In this document: in pieces, positions 18,901-27,733 of the stretch
Numbering within the stretch: the stretch's first letter is position 1
Layout: the number at the start of each line of letters is the position of its first letter
Origin: Balneolaceae bacterium
Lineage (GTDB): Bacteria > Bacteroidota > Rhodothermia > Balneolales > Balneolaceae
Length of the DNA stretch: 64,000 nucleotides
NCBI GenBank assembly: GCA_034521495.1
Contig: JAXHMK010000015.1
Span: 62,001-126,000 of the forward strand
Direction: 5' to 3'
Program-made: the position numbers and the translations under genes
The notes under the pieces: generated by a model
Told to the model about the DNA's origin: nothing
What the model saw: only the letters and a program-made list of their open reading frames with translations
The model's database searches: none

Positions 18901-20438
18901 CCGGTAATCCGGATCTGGAAGGAGAATTTACAGTCTCAAATGGCACCTTCTCCGGCATAAGGGTAGATACCGTTGGAATGGTTATTTCGTATCTGCATGA
19001 AAGTGAACATATAGAGTTCAGTGGATCAGTAGAAAAAGACCGGCAAAACATTCTCGATTTCAGTGCAGACATCCCCTTCCTGGTAGATCTGAGGAGAGCA
19101 GAGGTTCATATACCCTCGGGAAGCGATGAGATCTTTGTAGATCTGGAAACCAATAATTTTGATCTCGCTCTGTTCAATAGTTATGTAAACAGGGAACTGG
19201 TTCAGGGAATCTCGGGAAGGCTTGAAGGTGCGGTTACGCTTTCGGGGACTATGGATGATTTACAGGCCGAAGGAAATATGCAGCTTGCAAAAGGATCTAT
19301 GAGCGTTGTACCGGCCGGTATAACGCTTACAGAGGCCTCATCAAACGTTAATTTCAGGAGAGAAACAATCGAATTACAACAGTTTAGCGCAACCAGCGGC
19401 TCGGGCCGTCTCAGGGCAAATGGCAGCGTAACCATGCAAGGCCTGGACCCAGAGCAGATGAATATTAATGTAACAGCGAATCGATTCCGTCTTCTTAATA
19501 CAAATGACTACAGGGCAAATATCAACATGAATGCAACGCTGGGCGGAACAGCATCGCAGCCTACATTGAAGGGCAGTTTAACATTTCTGAATGGATTCTA
19601 TTTTCTGCAGGATTTTGGAGAGAGTTCGGTTGAATCCGTAGAACTCGATGATGAAAGCCAGGATGAGGTATCATATAATTTATATGATGCACTGGATATG
19701 GAGATGACCATAACGTTCAACCGGGAATTTTTTATTCGAAATCGCCAATATCTTGATATGGAGGTTGAACTGGGAGGTGAAGTGAATCTCGTAAAAGAGC
19801 CTGAGCAAGAGCTGCAGATGTTTGGTTCACTTGAAGGGGTTGATGGGTATGCGCGTCCGCTTGGAAAGGAGTTTGCTCTGCAGGAAGCTCTTGTTTCATT
19901 TTATGGGCCTGTTAACAATCCTGAACTGCAAATCAGAAGTCGGTATACACCACCGCAAGCAGCGGGCGTTCAGATTTTTTACATTATTGAGGGCACCCTG
20001 GAAGAACCGGAATTTCGGTTCGACAGTCAGCCGCAACTGGAACTGCAGGACATGATCAGTTACACACTGTTTGGACGGCCGTTCTATGAACTTGAATCTT
20101 GGGAGCAGGTTGTGGCGGGCAGTGGTAACAGTCCATCAGCCGCCGATTACGCGCTGGAGGTTGTGCTCGATCGCGTAGAAATGCTTGCCTCGCAGCGTTT
20201 GGGAATTGATGTAGTGCAGATCGATAACTCGCAATCCGGTTCCAACAATACAGTGATTAAAACGGGTTGGTATCTCAATCAGTCAACATTTTTTGCCATT
20301 CTGAATGAGATTGACGGCACGAACCCAAAAACCCTGTTTGTACTGGAAATTATGCTTAAAGAAAATCTGGAGTTAATCATCACCCAGGGAGATGATACCC
20401 GCCAGGGAATTGATCTGCAGTGGAAGAAAGATTATTGA
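15981..20438 (+). CDS. tamB: TamB-like translocation/assembly module protein
   Basis: 1485 aa. One N-terminal membrane segment (GWIIVAILLLALLMSGRLLL), then a long repetitive beta-helical body of AsmA/DUF490 type spanning the periplasm, and a C-terminal TamB domain (residues ~1250-1485; YARPLGKEFALQEALVSFYG, GVQIFYIIEGTLEEPEFRFD, YTLFGRPFYEL). Size and layout fit TamB. Overlaps tamA by 1 bp, so the two are co-translated. Forms the inner-membrane-anchored hydrophobic groove that partners the TamA barrel. Confidence 0.9.
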   Translation: MSKKNSHKKRSYKGWIIVAILLLALLMSGRLLLKSDWLFEKARGFAVEQANQVLRGDLSIGNIQGDLLNGFTIRDIIVQDSLSAEIAQVDSVQIRYDFFSVLFSPHTIETVNIFGSDVLVEQYADSSWNVLELLPASEDSAATSEPLYWYVENFSLSGTNIEVQSEQYLPDGQLFVDNLHSNISAGMLESGISGNLRELEFSIREGRLPEAVDVYLAGAAEQNRYTLDSIVINTGRSVLRGSAQYEEGGEISQQLQVSPLSWRDVAEYTAEAPIEQNLQIELGANGTLDNLQLTLDASGEGLQQFKIQATSSLQEPMALKQLRITAEGLDIPVLTGIESSPSIQSFMLEGDGRILFQSFNESNWQGALAMDSVIYQQYAVDRLDTDYRFENGELNINSALEYENQDVSMTAEADSLFGKQPGWKFHINTQQFDPGLWLQDPFYTGNLDVRIDAIGKGFNPDNFTSSADIIVSGRELCGQNFSNLNFSGTINHNLVKGQLEGEITESRADMEFTISDWQLNPKYDFNLQMSRLNFAEFNGLQEFPTFLNGTITGSGTSFNPEQMAMMATANFDSSIVNGEEIEELNTSLRVKDQFIIVDEGALKSPIADASFTLNHHLSDLTNSANRFNFNATIKDIQPLAPLFAVERLRSEGSISGNLGRNADGILQFNGDLNLENVAVDTLFSSREISGMLMSYITENPDVDLNVKLSEPSVYQRSVQDMQVYLHAKKREFQTNGNLRLTINNGNDSSLQHSGEFSIDSTKTTLLTNQLSFQTQFRELNLEEPFNATYSNNTVQVDSLTISTDQGDAYLRFWAPKIDSLNQQAGLNAQNLNFGVLQETIFKESYLDGYLNGSVSIYNTPDKLEASMAGNVTKLKLSEGEMDSLQINMDIKDEWMTASLESWHQNKQLAQGSFRVPYLPGDPLAFDDQFFERGVEGDFRVYESQLRYWLSFLPDGAPEQTSGTVVFESSLGGIAGNPDLEGEFTVSNGTFSGIRVDTVGMVISYLHESEHIEFSGSVEKDRQNILDFSADIPFLVDLRRAEVHIPSGSDEIFVDLETNNFDLALFNSYVNRELVQGISGRLEGAVTLSGTMDDLQAEGNMQLAKGSMSVVPAGITLTEASSNVNFRRETIELQQFSATSGSGRLRANGSVTMQGLDPEQMNINVTANRFRLLNTNDYRANINMNATLGGTASQPTLKGSLTFLNGFYFLQDFGESSVESVELDDESQDEVSYNLYDALDMEMTITFNREFFIRNRQYLDMEVELGGEVNLVKEPEQELQMFGSLEGVDGYARPLGKEFALQEALVSFYGPVNNPELQIRSRYTPPQAAGVQIFYIIEGTLEEPEFRFDSQPQLELQDMISYTLFGRPFYELESWEQVVAGSGNSPSAADYALEVVLDRVEMLASQRLGIDVVQIDNSQSGSNNTVIKTGWYLNQSTFFAILNEIDGTNPKTLFVLEIMLKENLELIITQGDDTRQGIDLQWKKDY

Positions 20439-20498
20439 TAAAAACTTCATCGAATATTTATTACTTCAGAAGTTTTGTGAGAGCTAAACAGTTTGTAA

Positions 20499-20939
20499 TC
20501 ATTCATTCTGAACAACAATTCCTTCATTGGCAATCTCCAAATATTCCAGGAAAACAGTGCTGTCTGATGCCTCCAGGTTGTCCCATTTTATTTTAACAGG
20601 AAATGCATTTCTTACTTTCCATACTACAACGGGGCTGTGTTCTTCATTCAACAAAGAGATGGTAATATCCCGCTTATCAACAGTATTGAAATTGATGGTA
20701 TTCCACCATTCAAAAAACTCATTATCTGCTTTTGCAACTCCTCGTGAAAGGGTAATATTTCCGTACTTTTTAAGACCCGGTGCTTTTTGGGATGTATTTA
20801 GCTTCTGAGCTCCTTCGCGGTATTGAATAACATCGACACTTATCTCGAGCCCGCTCACTGATTCAAAACCTATTCGTGTTCCGCCCCATTCTACCTGGAA
20901 ATGAGATCCTGTTAACAGATTATTCATGATTTTGTTCAT
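20499..20939 (-). CDS. Contractile-tail tube protein (gp19/TIGR02241-like), orphan
   Basis: 146 aa. Opening GSHFQVEWGGTRIGFESVSG, then ISVDVIQYREGA and KYGNITLSRGV, then ...WKVRNAFPVKIKWDNLEAS, are the typical blocks of phage T4 gp19-like tube proteins used in extracellular contractile injection systems. These form the inner hexameric tube. No sheath, baseplate or ATPase gene is nearby, so it is an orphan here. The upstream neighbour (unknown) overlaps it by 20 bp. Convergent with tamB. It could be a remnant or a solo tube with another job. Confidence 0.85.
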   Translation of the reverse strand: MNKIMNNLLTGSHFQVEWGGTRIGFESVSGLEISVDVIQYREGAQKLNTSQKAPGLKKYGNITLSRGVAKADNEFFEWWNTINFNTVDKRDITISLLNEEHSPVVVWKVRNAFPVKIKWDNLEASDSTVFLEYLEIANEGIVVQNE

Positions 20940-21345
20940 TTATGATTTGAGGTAAATCGTCGTAGATGGAAAGATTATGCTTGATTGAATATGCAGTTTT
21001 CTTTCCGTCTGGTAATTGATATTTGATGGTGACTGTCACAATTTTCTTTTCTCTTAGACTGTTTAAAAATGAACTCAAGTTACCTGTAAAAATGCGAATT
21101 TTTCGTCCCGGAGAGAGATATGTAAGATTTTTAAAAATATTCAGATGATTCAGTTTTTCACCGTCTGCTGTTGGGAGCGTTTCAGAAAAAGAAATTTTAC
21201 ATTCCCGCAGCGGGAAACTCTCATAGTTGGCAATGATTACAAACATCAAACCGTTTTCAGGTATGAAATCCACGGCAAGTCCGCCGATCTCATCATTTTG
21301 TCGGGGTCGGAAATCAGGAATTCGTGGAAACTCTGTGTTAATCAT
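20920..21345 (-). CDS. Unknown protein paired with the orphan tube gene
   Basis: Not recognised. About 141 aa from ATG at 21345; an in-frame start at 21414 adds 23 residues without clear character. The sequence alternates short hydrophobic strands (AVDFIPENGLMFVIIANY, KIVTVTIKYQLPDGKKTAYS) and suggests a beta-sandwich, with no signal peptide or membrane helix. Its 3' end overlaps the tube gene by 20 bp, so the two are co-translated and probably functionally linked. Confidence 0.65.
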   Translation of the reverse strand: MINTEFPRIPDFRPRQNDEIGGLAVDFIPENGLMFVIIANYESFPLRECKISFSETLPTADGEKLNHLNIFKNLTYLSPGRKIRIFTGNLSSFLNSLREKKIVTVTIKYQLPDGKKTAYSIKHNLSIYDDLPQIINEQNHE

Positions 21346-21431
21346 CAGGCAGGTTCTTGAATATTCAGAAGTTCTATAAGATAAAAAGTTGGAAACCACT
21401 CCCAAATGGTTCAACCATTATTTATTTTCTC

Positions 21432-21559
21432 GGAAGGCTTTGCAAAACTATGACTGTCATCCTGAACTTGATTCAGGATTTCCAGATACTGGCTATAAAG
21501 GCGAATGGAGAATCTGAATCGAGTTCAGATTGACGTAACCGACGGTTTGTAAAGCCTTC
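21432..21559. repeat. MITE-like repeat R2, copy A
   Basis: About 128 bp with terminal inverted repeats GAAGGCTTTGCAAAAC / GGTTTGTAAAGCCTTC (14 of 16 pair). Internal hairpins are CCTGAACTTGATTCAGG and a TCTGAA/TTCAGA pair. The middle GATACTGGCTATAAAGGCGA and beyond is identical to copy B at 23721-23880. No reading frame of note. Confidence 0.8.
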
Positions 21560-21589
21560 TATCAATGCGTTTAAGGCAGATTTAACCAA

Positions 21590-22537
21590 ATGATGCAAAT
21601 TTTTCAATTTAAACCTGTTCAATGGATGATAGCCGGCATTGTTGCAACAGTTCTGTTTATGGTGGGAACGGGTCAGTTCGAGGATGGAGAACAGGTAAAA
21701 GATCCCTGTTCCGAAGCGATCACATTTCGAGTGGGAGATGTTGATGAGCGTTTTTCCATCACTAATGAGGAGGTGGTTGATTTGATGAAGGAGGTGGCGC
21801 AGGTTTGGTCTGATGCTGCAGACACCACGCTTATTAAGTATGATGAAGATGGAGAAATTTCACTGAATCTTGTTTATGCCGAGGAACAACAGTTATCGGA
21901 TCGCGAAAGACAGCACAGAGATCGCCTGGAGCATGAGGAGTTTAGCATTACGGTGTTAGAGAACGAGTATACCCGCCTCAATAAAGAGTATGAGAACGAA
22001 GTGAAGGAATATGACAGGGAATCCAGGGAGTTGCAGGAATCGATTGACCGGTTGAATGAATGGGTGAAGCAAAAAAATGAGCAGGGTGGATTCAATGAAA
22101 AGGATCTGAAACAGTTCGAACATCGCAAGGCACAAATCGAGCAGGTGAAACGGAATCTTGCACGAAAGGAACGAGTATTAAAACGGAAAGCAGCTGACTT
22201 AAATGATAAGATTACGTTTCTGAATCAAAAAGTTGAAGCAAAAAATAGGCTTGTAGACGAGTACAACCGCCAGTTTACCGGAACAAGAAAATTTACACAG
22301 GGAGCGTATGAATGGACGAATAACAGCCGAACCATAAATATTTATCATTTCCTCGATAAGAATGAACTGCGTCTTGTAATAGCTCATGAGATGGGACATG
22401 CACTTGGCATTACTCATGTTTCAAATCCCAAATCTGTGATGCATGAACTCATGGATCAGCAAGACAGGCGTAAAATTGAACTGACGGATGAAGATATTGA
22501 GGCATTACAGAATGTTTGTACGAACCAACTGAATTGA
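21590..22537 (+). CDS. Coiled-coil zinc metalloprotease (matrixin-like)
   Basis: 315 aa. An N-terminal hydrophobic segment (WMIAGIVATVLFMVGTG) exports or anchors it. Residues ~100-225 are a long charged coiled coil (RERQHRDRLEHEEF, KEYENEVKEYDRESRELQES). The C-terminus holds HEMGHALGITH (266-276), a complete HExxHxxGxxH metzincin site, followed by SVMHELM, a plausible Met-turn. The catalytic domain appears split: residues ~43-97 resemble the usual N-part of a matrixin, with the coiled coil inserted before the active site. Substrate unknown; no operon partner. Confidence 0.8.
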   Translation: MMQIFQFKPVQWMIAGIVATVLFMVGTGQFEDGEQVKDPCSEAITFRVGDVDERFSITNEEVVDLMKEVAQVWSDAADTTLIKYDEDGEISLNLVYAEEQQLSDRERQHRDRLEHEEFSITVLENEYTRLNKEYENEVKEYDRESRELQESIDRLNEWVKQKNEQGGFNEKDLKQFEHRKAQIEQVKRNLARKERVLKRKAADLNDKITFLNQKVEAKNRLVDEYNRQFTGTRKFTQGAYEWTNNSRTINIYHFLDKNELRLVIAHEMGHALGITHVSNPKSVMHELMDQQDRRKIELTDEDIEALQNVCTNQLN

Positions 22538-22549
22538 AGAAATAGATGA

Positions 22550-23458
22550 TTAAGTTGAGGGTAAGATTTGTGTGAGTTTATCCTGCTGTAAAAAATCAAG
22601 AAAGTTCTTTATAACACGTGTAATTACTTTATTCTTCCTGTAAAGAGTGTGCCATCGGGTTTTAACTGGAAATTGTTTTACCTGCAGCTCATCAATTTTT
22701 CCTGTCTCTAATTCTGAATACATACTTAATTTTGATATCAGAGAGATCCCGATGCCTGCCATAATTGCTTGTTTCACAGCTTCATTGGTTCCAAGTTCCA
22801 TAGCGATGTTGGGTTCAATACCATCATTTTTCAAAAGCTTCTCCATAACCATCCGGGTACCGGAACCAGGTTCCCGAAAAATGAACGGTTCATCTCTTAA
22901 ATCCTTCAGATGAATATTGGTTTTCTTTGTTAAAGGATGATCCGGGGGACATGCCATAACCAATGGATTGTCTAAAAATGGAGTGGCAATAATTGATGAA
23001 TCTTCCGGAAGCTGTGTCAAAATTGCCAGTTGAAATTCGTTATTGTAAAGTTGCTGAAGTACCTCATCACGATTAGTCACCTTCAGAGTGATCCTCACTT
23101 TTGGATATATTTTTTGAAAAGCTCCTAATAAATAGGGGAGAAAATATTTAGCAGTAGATGCTGCAGAAATGGACAAGTCCCCTGTCAATCCGCCCTTCAA
23201 TTCTGAAGTATAAGCTTCAAAAGCATCTGTATGCTCCTGTATAGTTTGCTGCATGGAATAAAATCTTTCACCGGCTTCTGTCAGGTAAAGTTTTTTTCCA
23301 ATGATTTCGATCAGTGGTATATCAACGGATTCCTGCAACTGTTTCATTTGAATGGAAACTGCAGGTTGTGTCATGTGCAGTGATTCAGCTGCTTTCGTGA
23401 TGCTGCCACATTTTGCCACTTCAGCAAAAACTTTGAGTTGGTGTAACGTGTAGTTCAT
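22550..23458 (-). CDS. LysR family transcriptional regulator
   Basis: 302 aa. N-terminal winged HTH: LHQLKVFAEVAKCGSITKAA then SLHMTQPAVSIQMKQLQES. The C-terminal periplasmic-binding-like effector domain starts near GDLSISAASTAKYFLPYLL and contains FREPGSGTRMVMEKLL, seen in CysB/CbbR-type regulators. Its nearest upstream neighbour on the same strand is a carbonic anhydrase, so a role in inorganic-carbon genes (CbbR/CmpR-like) is possible, but this is inference only. No divergent target gene is present. Confidence 0.92.
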   Translation of the reverse strand: MNYTLHQLKVFAEVAKCGSITKAAESLHMTQPAVSIQMKQLQESVDIPLIEIIGKKLYLTEAGERFYSMQQTIQEHTDAFEAYTSELKGGLTGDLSISAASTAKYFLPYLLGAFQKIYPKVRITLKVTNRDEVLQQLYNNEFQLAILTQLPEDSSIIATPFLDNPLVMACPPDHPLTKKTNIHLKDLRDEPFIFREPGSGTRMVMEKLLKNDGIEPNIAMELGTNEAVKQAIMAGIGISLISKLSMYSELETGKIDELQVKQFPVKTRWHTLYRKNKVITRVIKNFLDFLQQDKLTQILPST

Positions 23459-23720
23459 AAATAATAGTTTATGAATATTTTTAAACCATCAATCATAATT
23501 AATATAAAAATGAGATACATTTTATTGAACAAAAAATTGATATCACAAAAACTGAATACCTTTGTGAATTCAAAGGCGTTTGCGCATACTCTCTCGGATT
23601 AGGAGAGTGATTATTTCAATAGAAGAGATTATAAGACACGATGCATTGGCGTTTACTAATTCTGAACACTGTTCTCATGCAGTTAGTAAAAGACCCTAAA
23701 ATTGTGAGATATACTCTTTA
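23459..23720. other. AT-rich gap upstream of the LysR gene
   Basis: Together with repeat R2 copy B this forms a 428-bp gene-free stretch. The part next to the LysR start (23460-23560) is very AT-rich and probably contains the LysR promoter and autoregulatory site. A small hairpin (ACTCTCTCGGATTAGGAGAGT, about 23590-23610) is the only other structure I see. Confidence 0.4.
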
Positions 23721-23880
23721 GGAAGGCTTTGCAAAACTCTGATCGTCATCCTGAACCTGTCTGCCAAAGCTTAGCGCAGGCAGGCTTGATTCAGGATCTC
23801 CAGATACTGGCTATAAAGGCGAATGGAGAATCTGAATCGAGTTCAGATTGACCAATAACCACGGTTTTGCAAAGCCCTCT
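23721..23880. repeat. MITE-like repeat R2, copy B with nested palindrome
   Basis: The same element as copy A, with terminal inverted repeats GGAAGGCTTTGCAAAAC / GTTTTGCAAAGCCCTC. About 31 extra bases are inserted in the first hairpin, themselves a palindrome (CCTGTCTGCC...GCAGGCAGG). Ends 7 bp from the carbonic anhydrase stop. The nested insert indicates one palindromic repeat landing in another. Confidence 0.8.
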
Positions 23881-23886
23881 TTAGGA

Positions 23887-24489
23887 TTAATTATCCTTGC
23901 CAACAGTAACTTCCAGATCCTTGATTAAACCGTTTTCCATGTTATAGATCCAACCGTGAACCCAGAGTTCTCGTCCATCTGCCCATTCGTTTTGCACAAA
24001 TGGATTTTCGCAAACATGGTGAACCTGCTGTTTAACATTCAACTCAGAAAGACGGTTCACCTTTTCATCTTCAGTAGAAAGAGAGTCGATTTCTGAACTG
24101 TTTATATGATACAGTTCTTTAATATTGCGAAGCCAATTATCAATTAAACCGAATTTTTCCTGGCCCAGTGCAGCTTTAATTCCTCCACAGCCATAATGTC
24201 CGCAGACGATTACATGTTCTACTTTTAAAACCTGAACGGCATATTGCAGAACGGATTGGCTGTTTATATCAGAATGCAGCACAAGGTTGGCTATATTTCT
24301 GTGGACAAAAATATCGCCTGGATGTTGTTTTACAATTTGGGTTTCGGGCACCCGGCTGTCTGAACAACCTATCCATAAGTAGTTTGGATTTTGGCCTTTT
24401 GATAAATCTTCAAAAAAATCAGGTTGTTGAGAACGGACACGTTCTGACCAGGATTTATTGAACTCCAGTAAATTTTGTAATGATTTCAT
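23887..24489 (-). CDS. can: Beta-class carbonic anhydrase
   Basis: 200 aa. Interconverts CO2 and bicarbonate in the cytoplasm. All beta-CA zinc-site residues are present: GCSDSRVPE (Cys42, Asp44, Arg46) and HVIVCGHYGCGGI (His98, Cys101). HRNIANLV is also diagnostic. The length fits the bacterial Can type. Bicarbonate feeds carbamoyl-phosphate synthase, whose carB gene ends 349 bp away on the same strand, but the gap argues against one transcript. Confidence 0.95.
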   Translation of the reverse strand: MKSLQNLLEFNKSWSERVRSQQPDFFEDLSKGQNPNYLWIGCSDSRVPETQIVKQHPGDIFVHRNIANLVLHSDINSQSVLQYAVQVLKVEHVIVCGHYGCGGIKAALGQEKFGLIDNWLRNIKELYHINSSEIDSLSTEDEKVNRLSELNVKQQVHHVCENPFVQNEWADGRELWVHGWIYNMENGLIKDLEVTVGKDN

Positions 24490-24837
24490 TGATGTAAAAG
24501 ATTCTATTCTGTAGCTCTTTAAGTTACAAAATTTTTAATCGGGTATATTTATCTACCCGTACAAACCGAACGGTATTTGAGTAAACGGTAATTGCATAGT
24601 TCTTCAAATATCGACCGGAAATAGTATCAATAGGTTATCGGTGGTTTCATTATTTACGATCGATTTGATTTTCACATTTTTCCCGTTCCATTTGCTGGTT
24701 CTATATCCAAAGAAACCTTTACCCTATAGATGAATGATTGTCCATGATAATCAGCTAAGATTCAAGTTGTAACTTCATCGAATAGATAAAGTTCTTTCAC
24801 GAAGCATTCATCCCTGTATTTGGATGGTTTGTGCGAA
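24490..24837. other. Gene-free stretch between carbonic anhydrase and carB
   Basis: 348 bp, AT-rich, no credible reading frame. A small hairpin GGGTATATTTATCTACCC at about 24541 is the only structure. It probably holds the carbonic anhydrase promoter (right after its start, reading minus) and the 3' end of the car transcript. Confidence 0.45.
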
Positions 24838-25659
24838 CTATTTGCTTAAATATAAGTTCTTAAACTCGTACGGTTTCTTGAAGTGTTCATCATTGAAGTT
24901 CTCCATGAAGTAGATACTCTCCCCGGTTGATTTCATTTCGGGGCCGAGTTCTTTCTTCACTTCTGGAAATTTATCAAACGGAAACACCGGCTCTTTGACC
25001 GCCCAGTTTTTGAGCTTTGATTCTAAATCGAACTCCGAGAGTTTTGCACCCAGCATCACTTTTACAGCGATTGCAGCTTCCGGTCGCTGTGTTGCTTTGG
25101 CCAGGAACGGAATGGTTCGGGTTGATCTGGGATTGGCTTCCAGGACGTACACTTTCTCATCTTTTACACCATACTGCACGTTCAGAAAACCTAAAATATT
25201 CATGTTCTTGGCGATCTTATACTGATACTCCTCAATTTTTTTAATCACTTTGTCGCTGAGAGAGTACGGAGGGAGAACGGCAGTTGAATCACCCGAATGA
25301 ACTCCGGCCGGTTCAATATGCTGCATAATGCCGGCAATGTGAAGTTGTTTACCATCGAAAACGGCATCTACATCCACTTCAACGGCTTTGTCAAGAAACT
25401 TGTCGATCAGGAAGTCGTTTTCGGGATGTGTTGCGAGAATGCGCTCCACGTATCCTTTCATCTCATCCTCCTTCACGGCAATTCTCATTCCCTGCCCTCC
25501 CAGTACGTAACTTGGCCGGATTAAAACGGGATAGCCGATCTCTCTTGCGATGTCAATTGCGTCTTCCACATTTCGGGCAGTACCATACTCCGGAAACGGG
25601 ATGTCGAGTTTCTTGAGGAATTTGGAGAACTCGCCGCGGTCTTCCGCAAAATCGATCAT
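24838..25659 (-). CDS. carB: Carbamoyl-phosphate synthase large subunit, C-terminal part (frameshifted carB)
   Basis: 273 aa, the second ATP-grasp (carbamate kinase) half: [57 protein letters not shown], and ends [14 protein letters not shown]...NLYLSK. The ATG overlaps the stop of the upstream part (ATGA, 25656-25659). The ~130-residue C-terminal MGS-like allosteric domain of E. coli CarB is absent; I recall similarly short CarB in Bacteroidota-type lineages. Read as the second half of one gene whose frame is lost by one missing base near 25680. If the shift is real, the halves might be made separately through coupling. Confidence 0.85.
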   Translation of the reverse strand: MIDFAEDRGEFSKFLKKLDIPFPEYGTARNVEDAIDIAREIGYPVLIRPSYVLGGQGMRIAVKEDEMKGYVERILATHPENDFLIDKFLDKAVEVDVDAVFDGKQLHIAGIMQHIEPAGVHSGDSTAVLPPYSLSDKVIKKIEEYQYKIAKNMNILGFLNVQYGVKDEKVYVLEANPRSTRTIPFLAKATQRPEAAIAVKVMLGAKLSEFDLESKLKNWAVKEPVFPFDKFPEVKKELGPEMKSTGESIYFMENFNDEHFKKPYEFKNLYLSK

Positions 25660-27668
25660 TTCAAATTCGGTTCCGAAGATTTGTGAATTCCCGCTTCAAC
25701 AAATCTTTTGCCAAGCTTGAGTGCGGTTTGTCCGCCCACCTGAAGAATCACACCGTCGGGTTGTTCATGCTCATAGATATCGAGCACTCGTTCCCAGAAA
25801 ACGGGCTCGAAGTAGAGCTTGTCAGCAATATCAAAATCAGTGGATACGGTTTCCGGGTTGCAGTTCACCATAATGGCTTCGTAACCCATATCCTGGGCCG
25901 CCATGACGGCGTGAACGCAGGAGTAATCGAACTCAATACCCTGGCCTATTCGGTTCGGGCCGCTGCCCAGAATCAACACTTTTTTCTTGTCGGAAACTTC
26001 ACTTTCGTTTTCGTTGTCGTAAGTGGAGTAGTAATAAGGTGTTTCGGCGGGAAATTCAGCTGCGCAGGTATCTACAACTTTAAAACTCGGTTTGAGTCCC
26101 ATATCAAGCCGTTTCCGGCGAACCTCTTCTTCGGTTACATGTTTACCGGTTTTGCTCAGCAGCCATGCAATCTGTACGTCTGAAAATCCTGCCTGTTTAA
26201 CTTCAAGCAGATCTTCTTTTGTGAATGATTCGAGTGTGTGGCCTTCTGTTTTATTTTCAAGGCTCACCATGTAACGGATCTGTTGCAGGAACCAGGGATC
26301 AACCTTTGTAATGTCTGCAATCTCTTCAACCGAAGCACCAAATTTAAAAGCATTTCGAATGTTCAGTGTTTGGTCCCAATGTGGTTTTAATAACCGTTCG
26401 CGAACCTCTTTTCTTTCGGGCTCGGTGTAACCGTCTGCACCAAGGCCGGATCGTCCCACTTCAAGTGACTGCCAGGCTTTGTTGAGCGCTTCAGGAAATG
26501 TTCTGCCGATGGACATCACTTCGCCCACTGCTTTCATCTGGGTAGTGAGTTCCTCATCAACATTGTGGAATTTCTCGAAGTTAAATCGCGGAATTTTTAC
26601 GACTACATAATCAATGGAAGGCTCAAAACAGGCGGATGATACCTGTGTGATAGGATTTGGTAGTTCATCCAGCGTATAGCCCACAGCCAGTTTTGTAGCA
26701 ATTTTTGCAATGGGATACCCGGTTGCTTTAGAAGCCAATGCTGATGAACGGCTTACCCTCGGGTTGATCTCAATTGCGATAACCCTGTCACTACCAGGTT
26801 CTACGGCAAACTGCACGTTACATCCTCCGGCAAAATCGCCAATTGAACGCATCATTTTAATGGCATTGTCCCGCAGGATTTGGTACTGTTTATCTGTCAA
26901 TGTTTGATGGGGTGCCACGGTTAAAGAATCTCCTGTATGAACACCGCAAGGATCCACGTTTTCGACCGGGCAGACAATTACAACATTGTCATTATCATCC
27001 CGGAGAAGTTCTAACTCAAACTCTTTCCAGCCAAAAATACTCTCCTCAATCAAAACCTGGTGAACCGGACTCATTTCAAGTCCTCTCAACACCTTTCTCT
27101 CAAATTCATCTTCATTCCATACAATTCCGCCGCCGGTGCCACCAAGTGTAAAAGAGGGGCGAATCACAATCGGCAGTCCTCCCAGCTCTTCAACAATTTC
27201 TTTTGCATCCAAAACTGAATTGGCTGCCCGGCTTCGTAACTGGTCAATCCCTATTTTATCCATCAAATCACGAAACAGCTGGCGATCTTCGGTGATATCC
27301 ACAGCATCCATATTTACGCCAATTACTTTTACGCCATTGTCTGTCCAGAAATTCTCATGCTGAAGATCTCGTGCAAGGTTGAGGCCGGTTTGCCCACCCA
27401 TGGTAGGAAGAACGGCATCTGGTTTTTCCTTTTTAACAATCTCTTTGATGGAATCCGTGGTTAACGGCTGAAGGTAGATAGAATCGGCCATCATGGGATC
27501 GGTCATAATGGTAGCCGGATTTGAATTAATCAGTACAACTTCATAACCGTCATCTTTCAAAGATCGGCATGCCTGGGTTCCTGAGTAGTCGAATTCACAG
27601 GCCTGACCAATGACGATAGGTCCGGAGCCGATGATTAAAATTTTGTGGATGTCGTTTCGGCGTGGCAT
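25656..27668 (-). CDS. carB: Carbamoyl-phosphate synthase large subunit, N-terminal part (frameshifted carB)
   Basis: 670 aa. First ATP-grasp half ([66 protein letters not shown]), oligomerisation region, and the start of the second half ([20 protein letters not shown] ... [15 protein letters not shown]). After EAGIHK the frame departs and stops. One more A in the minus-strand run CACAAATC would restore ...[17 protein letters not shown], the expected protein. It is therefore a one-base deletion or a sequencing error in a homopolymer. Makes carbamoyl phosphate with CarA for pyrimidine and arginine synthesis. Confidence 0.9.
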   Translation of the reverse strand: MPRRNDIHKILIIGSGPIVIGQACEFDYSGTQACRSLKDDGYEVVLINSNPATIMTDPMMADSIYLQPLTTDSIKEIVKKEKPDAVLPTMGGQTGLNLARDLQHENFWTDNGVKVIGVNMDAVDITEDRQLFRDLMDKIGIDQLRSRAANSVLDAKEIVEELGGLPIVIRPSFTLGGTGGGIVWNEDEFERKVLRGLEMSPVHQVLIEESIFGWKEFELELLRDDNDNVVIVCPVENVDPCGVHTGDSLTVAPHQTLTDKQYQILRDNAIKMMRSIGDFAGGCNVQFAVEPGSDRVIAIEINPRVSRSSALASKATGYPIAKIATKLAVGYTLDELPNPITQVSSACFEPSIDYVVVKIPRFNFEKFHNVDEELTTQMKAVGEVMSIGRTFPEALNKAWQSLEVGRSGLGADGYTEPERKEVRERLLKPHWDQTLNIRNAFKFGASVEEIADITKVDPWFLQQIRYMVSLENKTEGHTLESFTKEDLLEVKQAGFSDVQIAWLLSKTGKHVTEEEVRRKRLDMGLKPSFKVVDTCAAEFPAETPYYYSTYDNENESEVSDKKKVLILGSGPNRIGQGIEFDYSCVHAVMAAQDMGYEAIMVNCNPETVSTDFDIADKLYFEPVFWERVLDIYEHEQPDGVILQVGGQTALKLGKRFVEAGIHKSSEPNLK

Positions 27669-27733
27669 TAGTAAGTTTTGGTTAGTTTAGTGTTGAAATA
27701 TTGTTTCAGTAAAATTTTGAACGTGTTGAGGTA

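Noticed and set aside
20499-21345. Prophage
   Set aside because: Only one tail-tube gene is present; there is no integrase, terminase, capsid, lysis or other tail gene around it.
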